DNA from: Planctomycetota bacterium
GTDB lineage: Bacteria; Planctomycetota; Phycisphaerae; WQYP01
NCBI GenBank assembly: GCA_021828935.1
Contig: JAJZCU010000046.1
Coordinates: forward strand, 1 to 9,507
Length of the DNA stretch: 9,507 nucleotides
Direction of reading: 5' to 3'
Part shown: positions 1-6,897 of the stretch, piece by piece
How positions within the stretch are numbered: position 1 is the stretch's first letter
Layout: the number at the start of each line of letters is the position of its first letter
The notes under the pieces: generated by a model
What the model was told of the DNA's origin: nothing
Seen by the model: the letters and a program-made list of their open reading frames with translations, nothing else
Database searches by the model: none
Translations under genes and position numbers: made by a program

Positions 1-20
1 GAGCGGGTCGAACCTATACC

Positions 21-77
21 TTAACGTTCCAGGCCCATGCCGGTGGGGACGCCGTTCGTGCCGTGGCTGGCGCGAGA
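21..77 (-). other. Possible leftover C-terminal coding of the DndD-like gene after the TGA
   Basis: Directly after the TGA at 80-78 the same frame stays open for 18 codons to a TAA at 23-21. By my count 15 of these 18 codons end in G or C, more than in the two shifted frames. This could be the remains of the missing tail beyond a nonsense change, or chance. The peptide (including ASHGTNGVPTGMGLER) shows no clear D-loop or switch histidine. I see no terminator hairpin with a T-run in positions 1-77. Confidence 0.2.
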
Positions 78-1928
78 TCAAAGGAGGGAATCCGCTACCA
101 ACGGCACTTTTGTCCGGGTTTCTTGCGCGAGCGCTAATATAAATGCCACGCCAATCGCGCGCCTGGAAGCACCATTTGCTAGGGCTAGGGGCTTTTCGCG
201 GCCCCCTTCGATTGCGTACACCTCGTACTGGTCGGCGGAGCGATCGCTTGGCACTTTCCGGATGCCCACCTCCTGGAAAAGACTGTCATTCGTCGCGGTG
301 ATCACGTCACGGAAGATTCTGTCCATGGCCCCCGACACGTCGAGCACTTGCTCGCGTTCAATGGAATCGCAGGCGTCCGCAACGATCAGGCCGAGATCCT
401 CGGCGACTTGGGCGCTCACGCGGGCGACCTGCGTCCGTTTCTCGGCCGTTGCCCCGGTGCGGATTTGTTCGCTCAGACTACGGGTTTGTTTTTGTAAGGA
501 TTCCACTTTTTCGGCTACCGCGTTTCGCCGTCGCGCCGCGTCTTCGTATTGGTGCTGCAATTCATCCTGATGTTTTTGTAATTCCTTCAGCGCCGCGCCC
601 GTCCCGGCCCGTGCGCGCTCGTCGCGAAGGTGCTCAATGTCGTCGGCCAGCCGCGAAATACGTGGATCAAGTTCCGCCAGCTCTTTTGTCGCCGCCTCGA
701 CGTCGTCGCGCCACCCTCGATCTTGGCCCGCGAACGCGCGGTTGGCGAAGCCTCTCGCTGACTCAAGGGCCAAATCCAGAAACTGGCTCCGTTCCCGCGT
801 TTGCTCGGCGCGTTCGATCTGCGCCTCGACGTGGTGGCGCCGCATTTCATTTTCCTTAAGGTCGATGCCGCAGACGCATTCGCCACGTTCAATAAGACGG
901 GGCAAAAGCGTTAATTCTGTCGGCGGTATGTACCCTTTTTCTTTGAGTGGTTGCAACGCTGCCATGACCGCGTCAATTGCGGCCAGCATCAAAGCCGTAA
1001 AGAGGCGCTCGTCATCCACCTTTTGCCCGAGATCATTGACCACCTCGCGCTGCCGGAGCCGGAGCGTGGCCAATTCCTGCGAGATACTATCGTAACGGGC
1101 ATTCGTCTCGCTCAATTCCTCAAGTTTGGAAATCTGGTTCTCAAACTCTTGTTTAACCGCTCTGTACGCGTCATCCCGGTCCTTCTCCTCCGCCGTCAAC
1201 TCCTGCAGTTGCACTTTTGCAGCATCGAGCGCATTTTGGGCTTCCGTGAGATCATTTGCCAACCGCCGCTTTTCGTCATCCGTGGACTGGCTTCCAGCCT
1301 GCCGGGAAAAATTTATTTGGCGGTCCTCCAGCCTTTCCTTCGCCTTCAGCATGACATCGAGCCCAAGTAACGCCCTGACCGCCTGGGTCGCTGCCTCTCG
1401 CATCAGTTTGTCGCTGTGCCGTCCCTCGGGCCCGCCGACGAAATCAACGGCCTTGTCTGCATCGATAAAGAAGAAATCCCGCATCTCCTTCCTGAAGAAT
1501 TGCTTCAATAGCAACTGTAGTTGGTCGTCCTGTTCGGTCCAGTCGTCCCCGTCCCGGCGCAAGAGCGATACCTGCTCATCCGTCGCGGCCACTGTTGCGC
1601 CGTCATCCATTGTCTCCAGCGACCGTGACAGCTTGAACTGACTCGGCCCGCGCTCGTCGTCTGATCGAAATTTGACTTCCACACGGGTGGTAATATGTTC
1701 TCCAATTTTCCCCCAAACCGGCCTTACCGGATGGCGCGTTTCGGGCATCCGCGGCAAAGATTCATTGCCAAATAATGCCCAGACGAACGCCCTCATTAGC
1801 GTCGTCTTACCCGACTCGTTCTCACCGCGCAGCAGCGTCAGCGGTCGTTGCTGGTCCGTCGAAAACGGGATCGTAATATCTGTAAATATGGCGAAGTTGT
1901 CGAGGTGGATAGATTCAAATTGGATCAT
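78..1928 (-). CDS. DndD-like SMC/Rad50-type ATPase, apparently C-terminally truncated
   Basis: The product has 616 residues. The N-terminus has a P-loop, GENESGKT (35-42), after an IHLDNFAIF segment typical of SMC/RecF/DndD proteins. FFFIDADKA (152-160) corresponds to the FFFDGE-type block seen in DndD. Charged coiled-coil arms span roughly 190-290 and 365-510, separated by a hairpin region containing ECVCG (C351, C353), which resembles the cysteine hook of Rad50/DndD-like proteins. The ABC signature equivalent is LANGASRR (583-590), and Walker B is KVPLVAD (607-613). The frame then ends after three more residues, so the D-loop and switch histidine of an ABC head are missing. In Dnd systems DndD supplies ATPase activity for DNA opening or nicking during modification. 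Here ATP hydrolysis may be impaired unless the stop is bypassed or is a sequence error. It is the last gene visible in the operon. Confidence 0.88.
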   Translation of the reverse strand: MIQFESIHLDNFAIFTDITIPFSTDQQRPLTLLRGENESGKTTLMRAFVWALFGNESLPRMPETRHPVRPVWGKIGEHITTRVEVKFRSDDERGPSQFKLSRSLETMDDGATVAATDEQVSLLRRDGDDWTEQDDQLQLLLKQFFRKEMRDFFFIDADKAVDFVGGPEGRHSDKLMREAATQAVRALLGLDVMLKAKERLEDRQINFSRQAGSQSTDDEKRRLANDLTEAQNALDAAKVQLQELTAEEKDRDDAYRAVKQEFENQISKLEELSETNARYDSISQELATLRLRQREVVNDLGQKVDDERLFTALMLAAIDAVMAALQPLKEKGYIPPTELTLLPRLIERGECVCGIDLKENEMRRHHVEAQIERAEQTRERSQFLDLALESARGFANRAFAGQDRGWRDDVEAATKELAELDPRISRLADDIEHLRDERARAGTGAALKELQKHQDELQHQYEDAARRRNAVAEKVESLQKQTRSLSEQIRTGATAEKRTQVARVSAQVAEDLGLIVADACDSIEREQVLDVSGAMDRIFRDVITATNDSLFQEVGIRKVPSDRSADQYEVYAIEGGREKPLALANGASRRAIGVAFILALAQETRTKVPLVADSLL

Positions 1929-2152
1929 GGGTTCCCATCCTTCGATGCGATGAATTGCTGGGCGATGCGCCCGATATGCCCATCGAATCGCTGCACGATA
2001 TTTTGTCGCCTCTCAACGTGGTCCTCGGTATCGGCAATACAGTCCATGGCCGCGGCAACCAAAGCCTGTCGGTATCCGCCGTATCTCTCGGGAATCTTTT
2101 CTGCCATCTTTGTGAGTTCCAGCTTTATGCGTTCCGAATTGCTGGCGGCCAT
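1925..2152 (-). CDS. Small helical protein of unknown function (75 aa)
   Basis: I do not recognise the family. The longest frame begins at 2224 within the helicase, but the ATG at 2152 has a good ribosome site and starts 4 bases after the helicase stop, so I take 75 residues. The stop overlaps the start of the DndD-like gene (ATGA), which argues strongly that it is a true, coupled gene. The product looks almost wholly helical and charged (segments such as SERIKLELTKMAEKI and DGHIGRIAQQFIASK), with one cysteine, no membrane segment and no signal peptide. In dnd operons a small gene, dndE, follows dndD; here the small gene precedes the DndD-like gene. A DndE-like or ATPase-partner role is possible, but I see no DndE motif and do not claim it. 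Confidence 0.75.
   Translation of the reverse strand: MAASNSERIKLELTKMAEKIPERYGGYRQALVAAAMDCIADTEDHVERRQNIVQRFDGHIGRIAQQFIASKDGNP
1938..1942 (-). promoter_or_regulatory. Ribosome binding site of the DndD-like gene
   Basis: AAGGA on the minus strand lies 9 bases before the ATG at 1928, inside the small upstream gene, with a second purine run (GGGAA) closer in. It supports the ATGA-coupled start. Confidence 0.5.
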
Positions 2153-2156
2153 GGGG

Positions 2157-4322
2157 TTACTCCATGAAGTATTGGTCATGCACATTTGCAACGAGGTCCG
2201 CGACCTCATTTTTGTTTCGCGCATACCGTCCGAACGCCCGAACCCGGTCTAACTCTGACGATACGAATTGCAGGACGGGATCATCATACATTCCATCACG
2301 TGGTGGCGGCAAGGCAATTACGTCGTGAATTGCCGCCGAGTCTTTCCCTGGCGACGGCCGCAGAACGCGCCCACGACGTTGCACCCATTCGCGTTCAACC
2401 GACGAGGAAGCCAGCAGGATCGCCTCACGCGTTTGCGGGATATCCACCCCTTCGTCAAGAACCCGTTTTGCGATTAAGGCGTCAATTTCACCCTTCGCAA
2501 ACCTGCGCAAGATTCGTTCAAGGCGCGGCCGGTCTCGCGTTTCCTGTTCCGTGACTTGGTTAATAATAAATCCAGCGTCGGCGGCGACGCGTTTTGCCGC
2601 CACAAGCTGCGCCGGATTTTTCGACGACGTGTAGATCAGCGTATGCCATGTCGGGCGTTTGCGGGCTTCCAAGATGTCCCGAAGAACCGAAATTTTTCCT
2701 TCCGCCGTCTCGACCACCGAGCGCCGCCTGACAAGTAGCGCCGTGAGAGCCTCGTTCGCGGGATCTAAAATCCCGCCCGCACGGGCGACCAGCCGCCCGA
2801 TCCGTACGGACAGCTCACGAAACTCGGCAAGTTCGGCTTCGGATAATTCCGCTACATGGATGTGGTAATCGTATGGGACTAGACAGAAGCCGATCGCTCG
2901 GTCCAATCCGAATCGGTAAACTGGTGGACCAAAATAATTAAATAAATGCGACGTTCCGGCGTCGTCGTACTGCCGAACCGGTGTTGCCGAGAGACCTAAG
3001 CGTAAATCCATGAACTCGGGCGGGCTACGGACGAAGGATGGGCTGCCGAGTGTGTGCGCCTCATCGCCGACGTGCATAATTCGGAGGTTTTGGGTGCGGC
3101 CCTTGGCGTCCTGCAACGAATTCTGAAACCCGCTTGACGCCAGCAGATTGTTTGTGACTATGATTGCTTCAATGTGCCCGGAGGCGGCGCCGCGCAGGCG
3201 AATCAAACAGTTGCCGATATCGGCGTGCTTGCGCGATCGGCTGCCGCTCAGGGTCGGAGCAACGGCCTTGAGTCCGAATCGCTCGCACTCAGACCGCCAC
3301 TGTAGCAGAAGCGGTGTCGACGGAGCGGAAACGACCAATAGGAAAGGCCCTTGGTGCTCCTGCCAGGCGCGATACGCGCAGATTAAGGCGGCAATTGTCT
3401 TGCCGGCGCCCGTCGCCATTTCGATTACCCCACGTCGCCCGTGTGATTCCCACGCTTTGACCGCATCCCCTTGGTGCGCGTATTTCCCCTCCGACCAGCT
3501 TAGCCCACTTGGAATGTGGAACATGTCAGGGTCTTCAATCCGTGCGACGTTTCGCAGCACAGGCGCCTCTTTCACAGCGGCCTCGTAACCTTCCAGTGAG
3601 GGCATCCCTGCCGGCGCGAGTTTTTTCAGCGTCCCCCGTAGGGCATCGGGCAGTTCGAGCGTTTCCTCGATCTCCTCATCCTTGCCGTTCCACCAATCGT
3701 CCACCATCGCAGCGGCAATGTCCACGCGGGAGCGGTTATCCCAGGTGCAGTCAACGTCCATGTGTTCGACGCCGCGACTGTAGGCACGACCGGTTGCGTT
3801 CGCGGACCCTCGGACCGCAACCACGTCGACGCGGTCGTAGAAAAGCCAAATTTTGGGATGGTAATTTGCGCCGGGGCGGACCTTCGCGACGCGCAGGCGG
3901 AGCCGTCCATTGATGACCATCCAAGCCAAGCAGTCTACCGCATAACGTGTAAGGTGGTCCACTGTCGGGGACGATGCCTCCTCGAATATTTCCTGAAGGC
4001 GGCGAATTACGTGGTGAGTGCGAGACGTCGCGCTTTTTAGCGCCTCATATTCGGCTGGAAACAAGGCCGGCGCAATTACGAATTGAATTGGCCCGACGTC
4101 CTTACGGGCCAAATACACTGACAGGCCATGAGCAAGTCGGCCGATCCATCCCGCGCTGAACCAGCCAAACGCGCCGCGGACGCCCGTCGCCTGCCGAAAT
4201 GCTGGCACGAGGATGCGCTCCGCCACCGGATCCTGTGGTAGCCGGTAAAGGCTTGGCCTGATTGTTGGTTCGTCTCGAAGCATAAATTGAATTGAGTCCG
4301 CGGGCCGCCGGTGCTCGATCAC
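2157..4322 (-). CDS. PLD-like nuclease domain fused to SF2 DEAH helicase
   Basis: The product has 721 residues. The start is the GTG at 4322, overlapping the upstream stop as GTGA; an ATG at residue 14 lacks a ribosome site. Residues ~30-200 form a PLD-like domain, with HPKIWLFYD (H155, K157, D163) and GSANATG (172-178), then E186. This is one half-site, so an active enzyme would need a dimer. Helicase motifs follow: Q284 upstream of the P-loop, ATGAGKT (303-309), DEAH (420-423), SAT (445-447), and QRRGR (648-652) in motif VI. The layout resembles type III and related restriction subunits: ATP-driven translocation coupled to cleavage. No methyltransferase domain is present. Within this cluster it is the best candidate for a restriction motor that reads modification state (inference). 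It ends 4 bases before the next gene. The helicase call is certain; nuclease activity is likely but unproven. Confidence 0.93.
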   Translation of the reverse strand: MIEHRRPADSIQFMLRDEPTIRPSLYRLPQDPVAERILVPAFRQATGVRGAFGWFSAGWIGRLAHGLSVYLARKDVGPIQFVIAPALFPAEYEALKSATSRTHHVIRRLQEIFEEASSPTVDHLTRYAVDCLAWMVINGRLRLRVAKVRPGANYHPKIWLFYDRVDVVAVRGSANATGRAYSRGVEHMDVDCTWDNRSRVDIAAAMVDDWWNGKDEEIEETLELPDALRGTLKKLAPAGMPSLEGYEAAVKEAPVLRNVARIEDPDMFHIPSGLSWSEGKYAHQGDAVKAWESHGRRGVIEMATGAGKTIAALICAYRAWQEHQGPFLLVVSAPSTPLLLQWRSECERFGLKAVAPTLSGSRSRKHADIGNCLIRLRGAASGHIEAIIVTNNLLASSGFQNSLQDAKGRTQNLRIMHVGDEAHTLGSPSFVRSPPEFMDLRLGLSATPVRQYDDAGTSHLFNYFGPPVYRFGLDRAIGFCLVPYDYHIHVAELSEAELAEFRELSVRIGRLVARAGGILDPANEALTALLVRRRSVVETAEGKISVLRDILEARKRPTWHTLIYTSSKNPAQLVAAKRVAADAGFIINQVTEQETRDRPRLERILRRFAKGEIDALIAKRVLDEGVDIPQTREAILLASSSVEREWVQRRGRVLRPSPGKDSAAIHDVIALPPPRDGMYDDPVLQFVSSELDRVRAFGRYARNKNEVADLVANVHDQYFME
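2160..2163 (-). promoter_or_regulatory. Ribosome binding site of the 75-residue gene
   Basis: GGAG on the minus strand overlaps the last codons of the helicase and sits 7 bases before the ATG at 2152. It selects this ATG over in-frame starts further upstream, which would lie inside the helicase gene. Confidence 0.7.
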
Positions 4323-5602
4323 GGTCCTGCGTCGGCACTGTTATTTCGAGCCGGCCAAATTTTTGAGATTTGTTTCGGTAGGCGCACTTGGCTTTGTGGC
4401 AGATCAAGCGCTTTGGCATAATCATTTGAAAGTTGTTTCTCGCCATCGGAATCGCCGAGCATGTACCGCAAAACTCGGAAAACCAATACGTCGTTGTCCG
4501 TTTGCATGCGGCCCTGCCGTTTGTTCCAAAGTACGTTGACATACGGCGGCGCGGTGAGCGACGTTGGCAATTTTGCAATAACTTGAACAGATTGCGGCAT
4601 GTCCATCATATGGTGAAGTTCTGCCGCTAGGCGCGCGTATAGGAGCAGTCCAATGGGACGGAACAAAATGTGCCCACCGGATGCAGCCCTCAGCTTCGCG
4701 CATGCGTCATCGCCAACATCCGCCCGCATGTAATGCGCAAGCGGCGGAAAGTTTTCGACCAGTGCCTCGAAGAACGAAACGGCAAGATCGTAATACCTGT
4801 CAAGATCGGCCGGCGCGGGCCGGTTGAATTGCAGCTGCTTCTTTTTCTTCCGACTTGGATGCACCCGAAAAAGAGCTAAAAGCACGTCGTACAAGTTGAC
4901 AATTGACGTAAAGCTCTTCTGGTCGTCGTGGTGCAGGTTGCTGGTGTTGTTCAGGGCGATCCTCCCGTCCGTGAAATAGGGATGCTCGTCGATAAGTCGC
5001 CGCACACAGACTGCCATCACGTCGTCTTCGTCCAGCGCTATAATATCCTTTTTGGCGACGTTCCGGGCGGTCTTGTTAAGAGTTGTGAAAAGACGCCTAG
5101 TACGTTCCATCCCCTGCGCATCGTTTTTATGGGATATCATCAACACAGACGCGTCGTCGTCCGAAATAGCCGCACCCTGCTCAACCGCAACCTTGATTCC
5201 GGCCAGTCGGTGTTGCCCGTCGACGGCGAATAACCGCTCCCGCCCACTTAGGCTTAGAAAACCAATGCTAAAACGTGTTTCCTCCGAAATTTGGGGCAGA
5301 TCGGGGGCCCCGACGACAGGCCGTATGTCGCCCGCCTCATACCAAGCCGGGTCTCCGCCGTACACGGCTACTACCAGGGAATTAAAGAATCGCTGCTCCG
5401 AACGCAGGTATTGCGCGATTTCACTGCCGCGAGCCTCCTCAAGCCGCCGTTGAATCCAATCCGAAAGCCCCCTGTTCGGGTGTAGCGCCTCCGCGAAATC
5501 CACGTTGTGCGCAAGATCGGATAATTTCATCAGGCAGCTATAATAAACCCAGTCCCCGAAGAAGCCTCGCAGCGCGGGAACGATCAAGGCACCGTCTTTC
5601 AT
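4319..5602 (-). CDS. DndB-like DGQHR-domain protein
   Basis: The product has 427 residues. The defining motif is VDGQHRLAG at 127-135, followed by LFTTLNKTARNV at 171-182, the second conserved block of DGQHR/DndB proteins (the usual form is a phenylalanine, then LNKTA). The DGQHR element recalls ParB/sulfiredoxin-like nucleotide-binding folds. In known Dnd systems DndB binds DNA, regulates dnd transcription and influences modification; DndB-like proteins also occur in Dpd (7-deazaguanine) clusters. A lysine run (RKKKK, near residue 250) may contact nucleic acid. The C-terminal half is helical and unassigned. There is no signal peptide or membrane segment. In many dnd loci dndB leads the operon; here it sits in the middle, so it is unlikely to be separately controlled and may act in the modification complex rather than only as a repressor (inference). 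Its stop overlaps the helicase GTG start. Confidence 0.9.
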   Translation of the reverse strand: MKDGALIVPALRGFFGDWVYYSCLMKLSDLAHNVDFAEALHPNRGLSDWIQRRLEEARGSEIAQYLRSEQRFFNSLVVAVYGGDPAWYEAGDIRPVVGAPDLPQISEETRFSIGFLSLSGRERLFAVDGQHRLAGIKVAVEQGAAISDDDASVLMISHKNDAQGMERTRRLFTTLNKTARNVAKKDIIALDEDDVMAVCVRRLIDEHPYFTDGRIALNNTSNLHHDDQKSFTSIVNLYDVLLALFRVHPSRKKKKQLQFNRPAPADLDRYYDLAVSFFEALVENFPPLAHYMRADVGDDACAKLRAASGGHILFRPIGLLLYARLAAELHHMMDMPQSVQVIAKLPTSLTAPPYVNVLWNKRQGRMQTDNDVLVFRVLRYMLGDSDGEKQLSNDYAKALDLPQSQVRLPKQISKIWPARNNSADAGP

Positions 5603-6090
5603 TGAAACGCCCTCACGGCCGCTCTAATTTGGATTGAGTAATCGCTGGTCACGAACGGGGGAATCAATGCGTCATTGAGCCCGGCCTCGAGCGCCTTTAG
5701 GTTTGTAGCATCTTTCAATTTAATAAAATAAAACACCAGGTAGTCTTGCCATTTCTCCATCATCCGGGCGATGTGCGTGCGCTTCCGGACCTTGCTCGGC
5801 TGAAGGTAATCGCCAAACCTGTCATGCAACGTGCGCGCGCTGCCATGCCCTGTCTGTCCGAGGTACATCAGGTATCCGAGTTCGAAAATGCCGGAAATGG
5901 CGGGACGTAGAACAAATGCATAAAGGCCCCGTTCCTTTGGGACGTTCCCCCGCTGGTCGGGCTGGAAACGGACGCTCTGCCATTCGCCTTCCAAGACAAC
6001 TTTGCAGCCGATCCACTGCTCCGGGCTCAGGCAGAAACGTTGGTTGTACTTCGCTAGGTCGTCGGCTCGTTTGACAAGGTCATACTCCAC
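5599..6090 (-). CDS. GIY-YIG endonuclease-like protein
   Basis: I choose the GTG at 6090, giving 163 residues. A GTG two codons upstream (6096) is possible but has no ribosome site. The fold signature is visible in order: GLY at 55-57, YLGQTG at 76-81, an arginine at R91 in LHDRFGDYL, and a glutamate at E135 in LEAGLNDALIPPF. In GIY-YIG nucleases these are the two hairpin motifs, the catalytic arginine and the metal-binding glutamate, so the site looks intact. About 50 residues precede the domain and match nothing I know. There is no separate DNA-binding domain, so targeting may come from partners. It starts about 12 bases after the PP-loop gene, and its stop overlaps the next start (ATGA). 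A likely role is nicking or cutting DNA in the restriction arm of the cluster (inference). The call rests on short motifs, so divergence to a non-nuclease role is possible. Confidence 0.8.
   Translation of the reverse strand: MEYDLVKRADDLAKYNQRFCLSPEQWIGCKVVLEGEWQSVRFQPDQRGNVPKERGLYAFVLRPAISGIFELGYLMYLGQTGHGSARTLHDRFGDYLQPSKVRKRTHIARMMEKWQDYLVFYFIKLKDATNLKALEAGLNDALIPPFVTSDYSIQIRAAVRAFQ
5610..5614 (-). promoter_or_regulatory. Ribosome binding site of the DndB-like gene
   Basis: GAGGG on the minus strand lies 7 bases before the ATG at 5602, within the end of the GIY-YIG gene. It supports that start, which overlaps the upstream stop as ATGA. Confidence 0.7.
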
Positions 6091-6095
6091 GAACA

Positions 6096-6099
6096 CCTC
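6096..6099 (-). promoter_or_regulatory. Ribosome binding site deciding the GIY-YIG start
   Basis: GAGG (extending to GAGGTG) on the minus strand ends 5 bases before the GTG at 6090. It overlaps an alternative GTG at 6096, which itself has no purine-rich site upstream. This favours the inner GTG as the real start. Confidence 0.55.
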
Positions 6100-6102
6100 G
6101 CA

Positions 6103-6897
6103 TTATACATGGCAAAACGAGCACGGCAAATCGTCATCGTCCTGACCCAGAATATGCATTAGCTTATTACTCTTCGATACCGGCCCGGGAGAAGCTGCCT
6201 GCCGAACCTTGATTTCCGCAACGCGATCCGGCTGTCCAAGTTCTTCCAAAGATTCATGCTCACTCCAAGTGTAACGCTTACCGTTTTCACCGTCCACTTT
6301 TTCATATTTCTTCGCACGTTCAAAAAGGTCCGGATGGTTTTCCTTTAAGCCCACCCATTCGCTTTTCCGCTGGTAGAAACAGAAGAAGCACCCCGATCGT
6401 GTTCGCCAAGAATAATAAGGGGGAACGCCTACGCCGCTTTCATCAAGGATGCGGTGGATGTCGTCGAGCTTATAACCCGCCTCAACGAAGGGATAAACCG
6501 GGACGATGTTCGGCTTGCTCGGCTTGTAGCCGCCGCGATTTTCGTCGGCGCGGATGCCGACATACATGCGGACGTCAACATCGCCGAGCGACTCAACGTA
6601 AGCCTCAAATGGCCGGATCTTGAGCATTTTAGTACACCAGCGCATTCGCGCTGAGGGGAGGTATCCACCGTAGACGTCCAGCCAATGGTCGAAGCCCCGC
6701 TCTGCCCGGAGCGTGATAATTTTTTTTCCTAAGAACGCTTCGATCTGTTTGAGGTACGTGTACGTTTCCGGGAGCTCCTTATCCGTGTCGCTGAAAACAT
6801 AGTCGAGGTTCGGAATCCGATCCCGCAGATAAATTGCCAAGGCAGCGCTGTCTTTACCGCCAGAGAGGCCGACGATGTGACGGATTGGCTTGCTCAT
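6103..6897 (-). CDS. PAPS reductase/DndC-family PP-loop protein (putative sulfur transfer enzyme)
   Basis: The product has 264 residues. The N-terminus carries the PP-loop SGGKDS (12-17), which in this family binds ATP and adenylates the substrate. It is followed by FSDTDKELPET (35-45) and RMRWCTKMLKIRPF (84-97), the conserved arginine/WCT block of CysH- and DndC-type proteins. Cysteines are C88, C170 and C173 in GCFFCFY, and C259 and C262 in a C-terminal CSFCHV. DndC is known to hold a 4Fe-4S cluster, and the cysteine pairs suggest the same here (inference). It is clearly shorter than typical DndC (roughly 500 residues), so it is a compact relative. PAPS-reductase-like proteins also occur in type 4 BREX, an alternative affiliation. 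The start is the ATG with a strong ribosome site, overlapping the ATPase stop. The neighbouring DndB- and DndD-like genes favour DNA sulfur modification over assimilatory sulfate reduction. Confidence 0.92.
   Translation of the reverse strand: MSKPIRHIVGLSGGKDSAALAIYLRDRIPNLDYVFSDTDKELPETYTYLKQIEAFLGKKIITLRAERGFDHWLDVYGGYLPSARMRWCTKMLKIRPFEAYVESLGDVDVRMYVGIRADENRGGYKPSKPNIVPVYPFVEAGYKLDDIHRILDESGVGVPPYYSWRTRSGCFFCFYQRKSEWVGLKENHPDLFERAKKYEKVDGENGKRYTWSEHESLEELGQPDRVAEIKVRQAASPGPVSKSNKLMHILGQDDDDLPCSFCHV

Noticed and set aside
1..77. Operon terminator after the last gene
   Set aside because: No stable hairpin followed by a T-run is visible on the minus strand in this short stretch.
37..570. 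Plus-strand open frame of 177 codons at the left edge
   Set aside because: Antisense to the C-terminus of the DndD-like gene, with serine/arginine-rich composition and no recognisable domain.
2153..2224. Upstream extension of the small gene to 99 residues
   Set aside because: The extra 24 codons lie inside the helicase gene, and the ATG at 2152 has the better ribosome site and natural spacing.
4102..4578. Minus-strand open frame of 158 codons across the DndB-like/helicase junction
   Set aside because: It overlaps the ends of both real genes in another frame. Its sequence is an out-of-frame reading of them with no motif of its own.
6101..6103. ATG overlapping the PP-loop stop as TAATG
   Set aside because: It is out of frame with the GIY-YIG gene and meets a stop after seven codons.
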